From Bradyrhizobium sp. 170 (GTDB lineage: Bacteria; Pseudomonadota; Alphaproteobacteria; Rhizobiales; Xanthobacteraceae): DNA of 64,000 nt. The notes under the pieces were generated by a model. The model did not search any database and was not told where the DNA came from. It saw only the letters and a program-made list of their open reading frames with translations. Location: assembly GCF_023101085.1 (NCBI RefSeq), contig NZ_CP064703.1, positions 9,026,501 through 9,090,500 of the forward strand, given 5' to 3'. This document shows, one piece after another, positions 11,403-18,542 of the stretch (its first letter is position 1; every line of letters begins with the position of its first letter). Position numbers and translations under genes: made by a program.

Positions 11403-11894
11403 ATGAACGACCAAGCCTCAAACGTGAACGACGACGGTATCGATCCGGCCGCCCGCGCCGCCGGACATCAGCCGGCGTTGACCGGCTGTCCCTGGCACGA
11501 CGTCAACGAAATGCTGCAGGCCGCCGGTCTCAGGCCGACCCGCCAGCGCATGGCGCTGGGGTGGCTACTGTTCGGCAAGGGCGCCCGCCATCTGACCGCG
11601 GAAATGCTGTACGAGGAAGCGACGCTGGCCAAGGTCCCGGTGTCGCTGGCGACCGTCTACAACACGCTCAATCAGCTCACCGACGCGGGTCTCTTGCGCC
11701 AGGTTTCGGTCGACGGCACCAAGACCTATTTCGACACCAACGTCACCGCGCACCACCACTTCTATCTCGAGAACAACCACGAGCTGGTCGACATTCCCGA
11801 TCCGCATCTGGTGCTGTCGAAGATGCCCGACGTGCCGGAAGGCTACGAAATCGCCCGCGTCGACATGGTCGTGCGCCTGCGCAAGAAGCGCTAG
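11403..11894 (+). CDS. irr: Iron response regulator, Fur superfamily
   Basis: 163 residues when started at the ATG at 11403; this puts the haem-regulatory motif cysteine (GCPWHD) at residue 29, as in B. japonicum Irr. GTG codons at 11385 and 11388 are alternatives. The protein has the Fur winged helix (LRPTRQRMALGWLLF, then VSLATVYNTLNQLTDAGLL) and the second haem-binding site HHH in TAHHHFYLENNHEL. In Rhizobiales Irr represses haem biosynthesis and activates iron uptake when iron is low. In Bradyrhizobium it is destroyed on binding haem delivered by ferrochelatase. The neighbourhood with fabA is the one known from Bradyrhizobium. Confidence 0.96.
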   Translation: MNDQASNVNDDGIDPAARAAGHQPALTGCPWHDVNEMLQAAGLRPTRQRMALGWLLFGKGARHLTAEMLYEEATLAKVPVSLATVYNTLNQLTDAGLLRQVSVDGTKTYFDTNVTAHHHFYLENNHELVDIPDPHLVLSKMPDVPEGYEIARVDMVVRLRKKR

Positions 11895-11901
11895 CCGCTT
11901 T

Positions 11902-12029
11902 CGTCGTCCCTGCGAACGCACTAGGGCAGGGACCCATAACCACAAATCTATGTTGTGATGGAAGGCGTCTGACTACGCGCCTCATTGAGAAGCCGCGGCG
12001 TATGGGTCCCTGCGTTCGCAGGGACGACG
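11902..12029. repeat. Intergenic palindromic repeat, family B copy 1
   Basis: Outer arms CGTCGTCCCTGCGAACGCA and TGCGTTCGCAGGGACGACG are reverse complements. The interior is asymmetric: CCATAACCACA near the left arm and GCCGCGGCGTATGG near the right. A second copy at 57635-57754 carries the same interior in the opposite orientation, so this is a true dispersed repeat of about 125 bases. It lies between convergent irr and the SH3 gene. Confidence 0.85.
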
Positions 12030-12036
12030 GTGACGC

Positions 12037-12564
12037 TCACTCCACCTTCTCATCCGCATACACGCCCCACAGCCTTTGCTGCTCGATCCAGCCGTCAAAG
12101 CCGTTGCCGATCACGCGGCACCAGCCATTGGTGCATTTCTTGACCTGGGCGACGACGCCGACCTGCAGGCGGGCCGCAATCGCGCTGCTCGGATCGGGAC
12201 GATCATAGAGCGAGGCCAGTTCGTCCTTGGTCTTCATGGTGACGACCGCAGTGCGGCGGCCGGACAGCAGGGAATGATAGACCCAGCCCTCGGAGCCTTC
12301 CGAATCGCGCACGCGGCGCCAGTTCTCGAATTCGGCGGTGATTTCGACCGGCAGGCCCGAACGGGTATAGATCCAGGCGACATCGTTATCCTTGGTCGGG
12401 CCGGCCCGGACATTCACATGGTCGGATTTGAGGCTGACATATCGCGGCACCGGCAGGCCGCTCGTGGTGGCCGAATCCTTGGCCGAAAACCCTGTGCTGA
12501 CCGATGCCAAAAGCCAGCACCCCGCCAGCACCACCACCGAACAGAAACGCCCCAACGCCATCAA
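12037..12564 (-). CDS. Exported bacterial SH3-domain protein
   Basis: 175 residues. A signal peptide (RFCSVVVLAGCWLLASVSTGFSA) precedes two SH3b-like repeats. The first has VSLKSDHVNVRAGPTKDND and WRRVRDSEGSEGWVYHSLL; the second has ASLYDRPDPSSAIAARLQ and GWCRVIGNGFDGWIEQQRLWGVY. Such domains bind peptidoglycan or peptides in the periplasm, and no enzymatic domain is attached. ATG codons at 12564 and 12561 are both possible starts. The function is unknown; a cell-envelope role is inferred from the fold and export signal. Confidence 0.85.
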   Translation of the reverse strand: MMALGRFCSVVVLAGCWLLASVSTGFSAKDSATTSGLPVPRYVSLKSDHVNVRAGPTKDNDVAWIYTRSGLPVEITAEFENWRRVRDSEGSEGWVYHSLLSGRRTAVVTMKTKDELASLYDRPDPSSAIAARLQVGVVAQVKKCTNGWCRVIGNGFDGWIEQQRLWGVYADEKVE

Positions 12565-12629
12565 CTCGTCTCCTGCCGAGCTACCTGCAACTCGAATTCT
12601 TCGAGTTGAAACCGCCCGCTACGCCCGAA

Positions 12630-12800
12630 AAACCCCAGACCCCTGTGCCCCGCTTTGGCCGCACCCCGGCTTGCGAACGTCCGAGGGGTTCTTGTCTTGG
12701 CCCGGCCTTCTGATAGAGAGGACGGAACGCCAAGAACCAGAACGCCCGGATTCTCTGCCGAAAATCCAAGGCAAGTATTGGGGAACCCAAGGGACTCACC
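12630..12800 (+). ncRNA. ssrS: Candidate 6S RNA
   Basis: In the 341-base gap between two divergent genes, the sequence folds into one long interrupted hairpin. AGACCC (12637) faces GGGACT (12791); CCCC (12648) faces GGGG (12780); CTTTGG (12653) faces CCAAGG (12766) with a G-U pair. A central region of about 25 bases is unpaired on each side. The terminal stem is GTTCT/AGAAC (12688, 12739) with TCTTGGC/GCCAAGA (12695, 12729). The core is 160 bases, the usual 6S length. CAGACCCCTGTGCC and CAAGGGACTCACC resemble the conserved 5' and 3' blocks of E. coli 6S RNA. 6S RNA mimics an open promoter and holds the housekeeping RNA polymerase. Strand and ends are uncertain. Confidence 0.42.
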
Positions 12801-12905
12801 TAGGAAACAGCCGGATACCGGGACCGCGTGGCCATCGCAGTGTCGAACAACCGGGTTAATGAGGTCTGAACGGCGCGCTTCTGCCGGCCCTCATGAGAGC
12901 AGGAC

Positions 12906-13907
12906 ATGTCGGTCAAGAAAAAACCTCTCGTCGTCGTCACCCGCAAGCTGCCGGACTCGATCGAGACCCGGATGCGCGAGCTGTTCGACGCGACGTTGAA
13001 CCTCGACGACACACCGATGACGCCGCAGCAGATTGCCGAAGCCAGCCGTTCGGCCGACGTGCTGGTGCCGACCGTCACCGACATGATCAGCGAGGAGATG
13101 CTCAATCACCCCGACTGCAAGCTGCGCATGATCGCCAATTTCGGCAACGGCGTCGACAATATCGACGTCACGGCGGCGCATGCGCGCGGCATCACGGTGA
13201 CCAATACGCCGAAGGTTTTGACCGAAGACACCGCCGACATGACCATGGCGCTGATTCTCGCGGTGCCGCGGCGGCTGATCGAAGGCGCATCGATCCTCAC
13301 CGAAGGCAAGAACTGGCCGGGCTGGTCGCCGACCTGGATGCTCGGCCATCGCATCGGCGGCAAGCGGCTCGGCATCGTCGGCATGGGTCGGATCGGACAG
13401 GCGGTGGCGCGCCGGGCGCGCGCCTTCGGCCTGCAGATTCACTATCACAACCGACGTCCAGTGGCGCCGCGCATCGCTGAAGAACTGGGCGCGACCTATT
13501 GGGAAAGCCTCGACCAGATGCTGGCGCGGATGGACATCATCTCGGTGAACTGTCCGCATACGCCGGCGACCTATCATTTGCTCTCGGCGCGGCGGCTGAA
13601 GCTGATCCGAAAAGACGCCTATATCGTCAACACCGCGCGCGGCGGGGTGATCGACGAAGACACCTTGATCAAGCTGATCGAAGCCGGCGACATCGGCGGC
13701 GCCGGCCTCGACGTCTACGAGCACGAGCCCGCGGTCAATCCGAAACTGGTGCGGCTGGCCAAGGCCGGCAAGGTGACGCTGCTGCCGCATATGGGCTCGG
13801 CGACCATCGAAGGCCGCGTCGAGATGGGCGAGAAGGTGATCATCAATATCCGAACCTTCCTCGACAACCACAAGCCGCCGGACCGCGTACTGCCCAGCAT
13901 GCTGTGA
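12906..13907 (+). CDS. D-2-hydroxyacid dehydrogenase (glyoxylate/hydroxypyruvate reductase-like)
   Basis: 333 residues. The NAD(P)-binding loop is GIVGMGRIGQAVARRARAFG. Catalytic residues of the D-isomer-specific family are visible: Arg in NTARGGVIDED, Glu in GLDVYEHEP and His in LLPHMGSAT. The close fit to GxGxxG plus the Asn-Arg-Arg (HNRRPV) after beta-2 suggests NADPH preference, typical of glyoxylate reductases of the GyaR/GhrB group. Likely reaction: reduction of glyoxylate or hydroxypyruvate. A TGAGAGCAGGAC stretch precedes the ATG. It is monocistronic; a family A repeat follows. Confidence 0.88.
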   Translation: MSVKKKPLVVVTRKLPDSIETRMRELFDATLNLDDTPMTPQQIAEASRSADVLVPTVTDMISEEMLNHPDCKLRMIANFGNGVDNIDVTAAHARGITVTNTPKVLTEDTADMTMALILAVPRRLIEGASILTEGKNWPGWSPTWMLGHRIGGKRLGIVGMGRIGQAVARRARAFGLQIHYHNRRPVAPRIAEELGATYWESLDQMLARMDIISVNCPHTPATYHLLSARRLKLIRKDAYIVNTARGGVIDEDTLIKLIEAGDIGGAGLDVYEHEPAVNPKLVRLAKAGKVTLLPHMGSATIEGRVEMGEKVIINIRTFLDNHKPPDRVLPSML

Positions 13908-13927
13908 GCTGATATCGCTGAAGCCTT

Positions 13928-14015
13928 GTAGCCCGGATGGAGCGAAGCGAAATCCGGGATAACTTGATCCGCGAGGCGCACTGTCCCGGATTGCGCCGCG
14001 CTCCATCCGGACTAC
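13928..14015. repeat. Intergenic palindromic repeat, family A copy 2
   Basis: Same outer arms as the copies at 7848 and 40159 (GTAGCCCGGATGGAGCG, and CGCTCCATCCGGACTAC with one change). The inner part ATCCGGGAT...TCCCGGATTGCG is also shared. It lies between the convergent dehydrogenase and LysR genes. Confidence 0.85.
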
Positions 14016-14019
14016 GACA

Positions 14020-14934
14020 TCATCTGTTTTTCCGCCGCTCCCGCTTCCGCCAGTCCGCGACAAAGGCCACGAACGCGGCGAGCGCCGGCGGCGGTTGGCG
14101 GCGGCTCGGGTAATACAAAAACGGCCCCGGAAATGGCGGGCACCAATCGTCGAGCACGCTGACCAGCGCGCCCGACTTGATCCCGTAGCGAACGTAGCCC
14201 TCGAACGTCAGCCAGAAGCCTGTGCCGTCATGCACGGCGCGCAGCGCGAGGCCGAGATAGGTCGCGATCAATTTCGGCGGCGGCGAGACTTTCACGACGC
14301 GGCCCGCCTTCTCGAATTCCCAATCCAGCATCGCGCCGCTGCCGAAGCGGGTACGGATGCAGGAATGTTCCAGCAGATCCTTCGGATGTTTCGGGCTCCC
14401 ATGCCGCGCGACGTATTCGCGCGAGGCCACCACCGCGTAGCGCTGCGGCGCCCCGAGCGAGACCGCGATCATGTCTTGCGCCAGATGCTCGCCATAGCGC
14501 ACGCCGGCGTCAAAGCCTCCGGCCACGATATCGACGAACGAACTCTCGCCAACGATTTCCATGTCGATTTTGGGATGCGCTGCAAGAAACGGCGCGACCA
14601 TCGGCGCCAGCACCAGATCGATCGCCGGCGGCGGCGCATTGATGCGCAGACGCCCCGACGGCACGGCCCGCAGGCCGCGCACCTGATCCAGCGCCTCCCC
14701 GACATCCGACATGGCAGGGCCGACACGGGCCAGCAGCAACTCGCCGGCTTCGGTGAGTGCGACGCTGCGCGTGGTGCGGTTCATCAGGCGCACGCCGAGC
14801 CGCTCCTCCATGTCGCGCAGCCGCTGGCTGAGGCTCGAGACGGAGACGCCCTGCTCGACCGCGGCGCGACGGAAATTCCGGGTGCGCGCCACGGCGACGA
14901 ACGCATCGAGGTCGCGGAGGTCGAAATTTTTCAT
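14020..14934 (-). CDS. LysR-type transcriptional regulator
   Basis: 304 residues. The N-terminal winged helix-turn-helix (DLDAFVAVARTRNFRRAA, SVSSLSQRLRDMEERLG) is followed by a type-2 periplasmic-binding-like sensor domain (PSGRLRINAPPPA onward), as in the CrgA/DsdC-like group common next to oxidoreductases. It is divergent from an aldo/keto reductase gene, so it probably controls that gene and itself. Its own ATG (14932-14934) lies at the edge of a perfect inverted repeat, leaving no room for a ribosome site outside the operator. The inducer is unknown. Confidence 0.9.
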   Translation of the reverse strand: MKNFDLRDLDAFVAVARTRNFRRAAVEQGVSVSSLSQRLRDMEERLGVRLMNRTTRSVALTEAGELLLARVGPAMSDVGEALDQVRGLRAVPSGRLRINAPPPAIDLVLAPMVAPFLAAHPKIDMEIVGESSFVDIVAGGFDAGVRYGEHLAQDMIAVSLGAPQRYAVVASREYVARHGSPKHPKDLLEHSCIRTRFGSGAMLDWEFEKAGRVVKVSPPPKLIATYLGLALRAVHDGTGFWLTFEGYVRYGIKSGALVSVLDDWCPPFPGPFLYYPSRRQPPPALAAFVAFVADWRKRERRKNR

Positions 14935-14953
14935 TGTTCAATATACTGAACAA
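14934..14953. promoter_or_regulatory. Perfect operator-like inverted repeat at the LysR start codon
   Basis: TTGTTCA-N6-TGAACAA, a 20-base perfect inverted repeat, starts at the first base of the LysR start codon and extends into the 120-base gap to the aldo/keto reductase gene. Length and spacing suit a LysR dimer site (T-N11-A core). The position predicts direct autorepression and control of the divergent gene. Confidence 0.6.
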
Positions 14954-15054
14954 GCTTTTTATGATTGTCCAGCTTATCGGCGCGACCCAAATCCCCCATA
15001 TCAGCCTCGTCATCGCGGCGCGAATGTCCGCCACCGATTACGAGGAGAACCACC

Positions 15055-16050
15055 ATGGAAAAGCGCAAACTCGGCACGACAGGTCCAACCGTCTCGGCCA
15101 TCGGCCTCGGCTGCATGGGCATGTCGGATTTCTACGGCCCGGCCGACCGCAGCGAGAGCATCGCCACCATCCACGCCGCGCTCGATGCGGGCATCACCCT
15201 GCTCGACACCGGCGATTTCTACGGCATGGGCCACAATGAGATGCTGATCCGCGAAGCGCTCAGCGGCCGCAATCGCGACAATCTCCAGATCAGCGTGAAG
15301 TTCGGCGCGCTGCGTGATCCCAACAAGGGCTTTCTCGGCTATGACAGCCGCCCTGCCGCGATCAGGAATTTTGTCGCTTATTCGCTGCAACGGCTCGGCG
15401 TCGACACCATCGACATCTATCGGCCCGCACGGCTCGATCCGGACGTGCCGATCGAGGAGACCGTCGGCGCGATGGCCGACATGGTGAAAGCCGGCTGGAT
15501 CAGGCATATCGGCCTTTCCGAAGTCGGCTCCGACACCATTCGTCGGGCGCACGCCGTACATCCGATCGTCGACCTGCAGATCGAATATTCACTGCTCGCA
15601 CGCGGCATCGAGAGCGACATCCTGAAAACCTGCCGCGAACTCGGAATCAGCATCACCGCCTACGGCGTACTGGCGCGCGGGCTGATCAGCGGTCACTGGT
15701 CGAAGGAACGCTCCGCTGCGCAGGATTTTCGTCAGATGAGCCCGCGCTTCCAGGGCTCCAATCTCGACGCCAATCTCGCGCTGGTGGATTCCCTGCGCTC
15801 CATTGCAGCCGAGGTTGGTGCGTCACCGGCGCAGGTCGCCATCGCTTGGGTCGCAGCGCAGGGCAACGACATCGTACCGCTGGTCGGCGCACGTCGCCGC
15901 AACCGCCTTTCCGAGGCGCTCGGAGCACTCGATGTGAAATTGACGGACGCGCATCTTGCCGCGCTCGCCAAGGCCTTCCCGCCGGGCGCCGCCGCTGGCG
16001 CGCGATATCCCGAGGCGCAGCTCGCGCATATGGATAGCGAGAAGCGGTGA
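15055..16050 (+). CDS. Aldo/keto reductase with altered catalytic tetrad
   Basis: 331 residues. The start at 15055 has a GAGGAG ribosome site, and the upstream open frame overlaps the operator region. It is a TIM-barrel oxidoreductase of the AKR superfamily: [24 protein letters not shown], Asp51 and Tyr56 (DTGDFYG), and Lys82 (ISVKFG). The fourth tetrad residue, normally the His of a QHR-type motif, is Ala125 (IYRPARLDP). I recall a proteobacterial subclass with this same PAR motif, so it is probably a lineage trait rather than damage. The C-terminal NADPH-binding stretch is [16 protein letters not shown]. It would reduce carbonyl compounds. It is divergent from its likely LysR regulator. Confidence 0.88.
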   Translation: MEKRKLGTTGPTVSAIGLGCMGMSDFYGPADRSESIATIHAALDAGITLLDTGDFYGMGHNEMLIREALSGRNRDNLQISVKFGALRDPNKGFLGYDSRPAAIRNFVAYSLQRLGVDTIDIYRPARLDPDVPIEETVGAMADMVKAGWIRHIGLSEVGSDTIRRAHAVHPIVDLQIEYSLLARGIESDILKTCRELGISITAYGVLARGLISGHWSKERSAAQDFRQMSPRFQGSNLDANLALVDSLRSIAAEVGASPAQVAIAWVAAQGNDIVPLVGARRRNRLSEALGALDVKLTDAHLAALAKAFPPGAAAGARYPEAQLAHMDSEKR

Positions 16051-16068
16051 GATGAAGGCCGGTGAACG

Positions 16069-16872
16069 CTAGGCCGCATGCCCGCTCAAATCGGTGATGA
16101 CAGGCGTATCGCCGTTGAGCGGGTTTTGTGGATCGCGCGCGTAGCGCAACGTCTCGAACCGCATCGCGCGGGCGTCAACCATCACCAGCCGGCCGACCAG
16201 GCTTTCGCCGAAGCCGACGATCTCGCGGATCGCCTCCAGCGCCATCATCGATCCCAGCATGCCGGCCAGCGCACCCATGACGCCGGCCTCCGCACAGGCC
16301 GGCACGGTGCCGGGCGGCGGCGGTTCGGGAAACAGGCAGCGATAGGTCGGATTGAACTCGCCTTGCTCGTTGCGCTCATGGGCGCGGATGGTGGTCAGTG
16401 ATCCGTCGAACATCCCCAGCGCCGCCGTGATCAGCGGCTTGCCAGCAAAGAAGCAGGCATCGGACACCAGATAGCGCGTTTCGAAATTGTCGGAGCCGTC
16501 GAGCACGAGATCGTAGCCGCCGATCAGCGACATCACGTTCCCAGCATCAAGGCGAACCGCGTGCGCCTCGAAGTTAACATGGGGATTGAGCGCGTGAACC
16601 ACTTCGGCGGCGCTATCGACCTTGCGCCGTCCGATGTCGGGCGTGGTGTGGATGATCTGGCGCTGCAGGTTGGACAGCGAAACGATGTCGTCATCGACAG
16701 CGCCGAGCGTGCCGACGCCGGCAGCCGCCAGATACATCAGAACCGGCGCGCCGAGGCCGCCGGCGCCGATCACCAGCACGGATGCCTCCTTCAGCGCGGT
16801 TTGCCCGGGGCCGCCGACTTCGCGCAGCACGATATGGCGGGCGTAACGTTCGAGTTCGTCGGCCGTCAGCAT
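16069..16872 (-). CDS. moeB: ThiF/MoeB-family adenylyltransferase
   Basis: 267 residues, with no C-terminal rhodanese domain. An E1-like fold: the nucleotide loop VIGAGGLGAPVLMYLAAAGVG, an acidic DDD followed by SNLQRQ (catalytic Arg region), DGSDNFETRYLVSDAC, and the cysteine of CAEAGVMGALAG. These enzymes adenylate the C-terminal glycine of MoaD or ThiS so that sulfur can be loaded for molybdopterin or thiamine synthesis. MoeB and ThiF cannot be separated here, because no moaD, moaE or thi genes are adjacent. It converges on the aldo/keto reductase gene. Confidence 0.85.
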   Translation of the reverse strand: MLTADELERYARHIVLREVGGPGQTALKEASVLVIGAGGLGAPVLMYLAAAGVGTLGAVDDDIVSLSNLQRQIIHTTPDIGRRKVDSAAEVVHALNPHVNFEAHAVRLDAGNVMSLIGGYDLVLDGSDNFETRYLVSDACFFAGKPLITAALGMFDGSLTTIRAHERNEQGEFNPTYRCLFPEPPPPGTVPACAEAGVMGALAGMLGSMMALEAIREIVGFGESLVGRLVMVDARAMRFETLRYARDPQNPLNGDTPVITDLSGHAA

Positions 16873-17031
16873 GGTCGTGCGCTGTCCTTCCTTCGCTGGC
16901 CAACCCTCATGGTGAGGGGAAACCGGCCCCCTGAACCGGGGCGCGGTTGGTGCCGACTAAGCAGATGTGCTTAATTGGCGGGACGTCAATGCGCACTCCC
17001 TTGTTCCACCCCGGCATTCTCTGGATTTGTC

Positions 17032-18405
17032 ATGAGATCGGTGCTTTCGGCAACATTGATGATCGCGGCCTTGGGTTTTGCGGCCTCGGATGCGCGGGCG
17101 CAGATGACGCCACCCGCTACGGCCGGTGCCAAGGCGAAACCGGTCACCACGATACCGATCCGTCCCGCGCTGCAGAAGCCGGAGGACACGGCCAAGGCAT
17201 TGGGGCAGGCCGAGCGGCTGGCGCTGCAGTCGGACCTTGCCTGGGTCGGGCAGTACAACGGCGCCATCACGGGCGACGTCAGCGAGCGCATGGTCAATGC
17301 GATCAAGGAATTCCAGAAGTTGCGCGGGGCCAAGCCGACCGGCGTGCTCAATTCGCAGGAGCGCGGCCTCCTTGCGGACACCGCCAGGCGAAAGCAGGAA
17401 AGCGTCGGCTGGAAGATCGTCACCGATCCGCTCACCGGCGTGCGGCTGGGGATCCCGACCAAACTGGTGCCGCAGCAAGCCAGCGACGCCAACGGCACCA
17501 AATGGACGTCGCCGACCGGCACGATCCAGATTCAACTGGCGCGGCGCAAGGAAGCCGGCCCCGTTACGGCAAAGCTCGCCGAACGCGAGAAGAAAGAGCC
17601 GGGGCGCAACATCGACTACACCGTGGTCAAGCCCGACTTTTTCGTACTGTCCGGCCTGCAGGGCCTGAAGAAATTCTATCTCCGCGGCACCTTTAAAGGC
17701 GACGAGGTCCGCATCCTCACCATCCTCTACGACCAGGCGACCGAGAACACCGTGGAACCGGTCGTGATCGCGATGTCGAGCGCGTTCAATGCGTTTCCGG
17801 CGGCTGCTCAAATAGCCGGGCCTCCTCCGCGCAAGACCGTGGAATACGGCACCGGCGTCGTCGCCAGTGACGACGGCGCGATCATCGCCGACCGCCAGAT
17901 CACCGACGGCTGCCTCACGGTCGCGATTGCGGGCTTTGGCAATGCCGATCGCGTCGCCGAGGACAAGGAGCACGATCTCGCGCTGCTGCGCATCTATGGC
18001 GCGCGCGGCCTGAAAGCGCTCAACCTCGCCAACGCCGCCACCAAGACGGCGCTCGACCTCACCGGCATTGCCGATCCGCAGAACCAGGGCGGCGGCGCCG
18101 CCGTGACCAGCGTGAAAGCTTCGGTGGCCCAGCTTGGCGGCGGCAGCGATATCGCGCTGACGCCCGCGCCGGCCATCGGCTTTTCCGGTGCGCCCGCGCA
18201 GGATGGCGACGGCAGGTTTGCCGGCATCGCGCTGTTGAAGCCGGTTCAGGTAGCGGGGCCTGCCAATGGCGTACCGGCGGCGCAGGCCGTGCTGGTGACC
18301 GGCGAAACGCTGCGCGATTTTCTCAAGGCCAACGGCGTCAATGCGGCCGACGGATCGAGCGATGCGAAGACATCGGTCGTTCGCGTGATCTGTGTGAGGA
18401 AGTAA
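17032..18405 (+). CDS. Peptidoglycan-binding protein with inactive trypsin-like domain
   Basis: 457 residues. The start at 17032 gives a Sec signal peptide (MRSVLSATLMIAALGFAASDARAQ); the frame from 16975 does not. Residues about 60-115 form a PG_binding_1 domain (LALQSDLAWVGQYNGAITG, IKEFQKLRGAKPTGVL). After a middle domain of unknown type comes a trypsin-like fold (GTGVVASDDGAIIADR). Its catalytic His position is Gln289 (DRQITDGC), while Asp315 (EHDLALLRI) and Ser385 (GFSGAP) remain. Loss of the general base predicts a non-proteolytic, probably ligand-binding, periplasmic protein. It is divergent from the MoeB-type gene. A family C repeat follows. Confidence 0.78.
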   Translation: MRSVLSATLMIAALGFAASDARAQMTPPATAGAKAKPVTTIPIRPALQKPEDTAKALGQAERLALQSDLAWVGQYNGAITGDVSERMVNAIKEFQKLRGAKPTGVLNSQERGLLADTARRKQESVGWKIVTDPLTGVRLGIPTKLVPQQASDANGTKWTSPTGTIQIQLARRKEAGPVTAKLAEREKKEPGRNIDYTVVKPDFFVLSGLQGLKKFYLRGTFKGDEVRILTILYDQATENTVEPVVIAMSSAFNAFPAAAQIAGPPPRKTVEYGTGVVASDDGAIIADRQITDGCLTVAIAGFGNADRVAEDKEHDLALLRIYGARGLKALNLANAATKTALDLTGIADPQNQGGGAAVTSVKASVAQLGGGSDIALTPAPAIGFSGAPAQDGDGRFAGIALLKPVQVAGPANGVPAAQAVLVTGETLRDFLKANGVNAADGSSDAKTSVVRVICVRK

Positions 18406-18413
18406 GGCCGCAG

Positions 18414-18516
18414 CTGTCGTCACCCGCGAAGGCGGGTGACCCAGTATTCCAGAGACGTTCGTGATAGAGCCGATAGGCCGCGGCGTACCGGATGCCCGCC
18501 TTCGCGGGTATGACAG
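18414..18516. repeat. Intergenic palindromic repeat, family C
   Basis: The left arm CTGTCGTCACCCGCGAAGG and the right arm CCTTCGCGGGTATGACAG are near-perfect reverse complements. The left part also folds on itself (GTCACCCGCGAAGGCGGGTGAC). It lies between convergent genes. One copy is seen in this window. Confidence 0.75.
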
Positions 18517-18542
18517 TCTTTGGTGCTGCTTGAGTACGGCTC

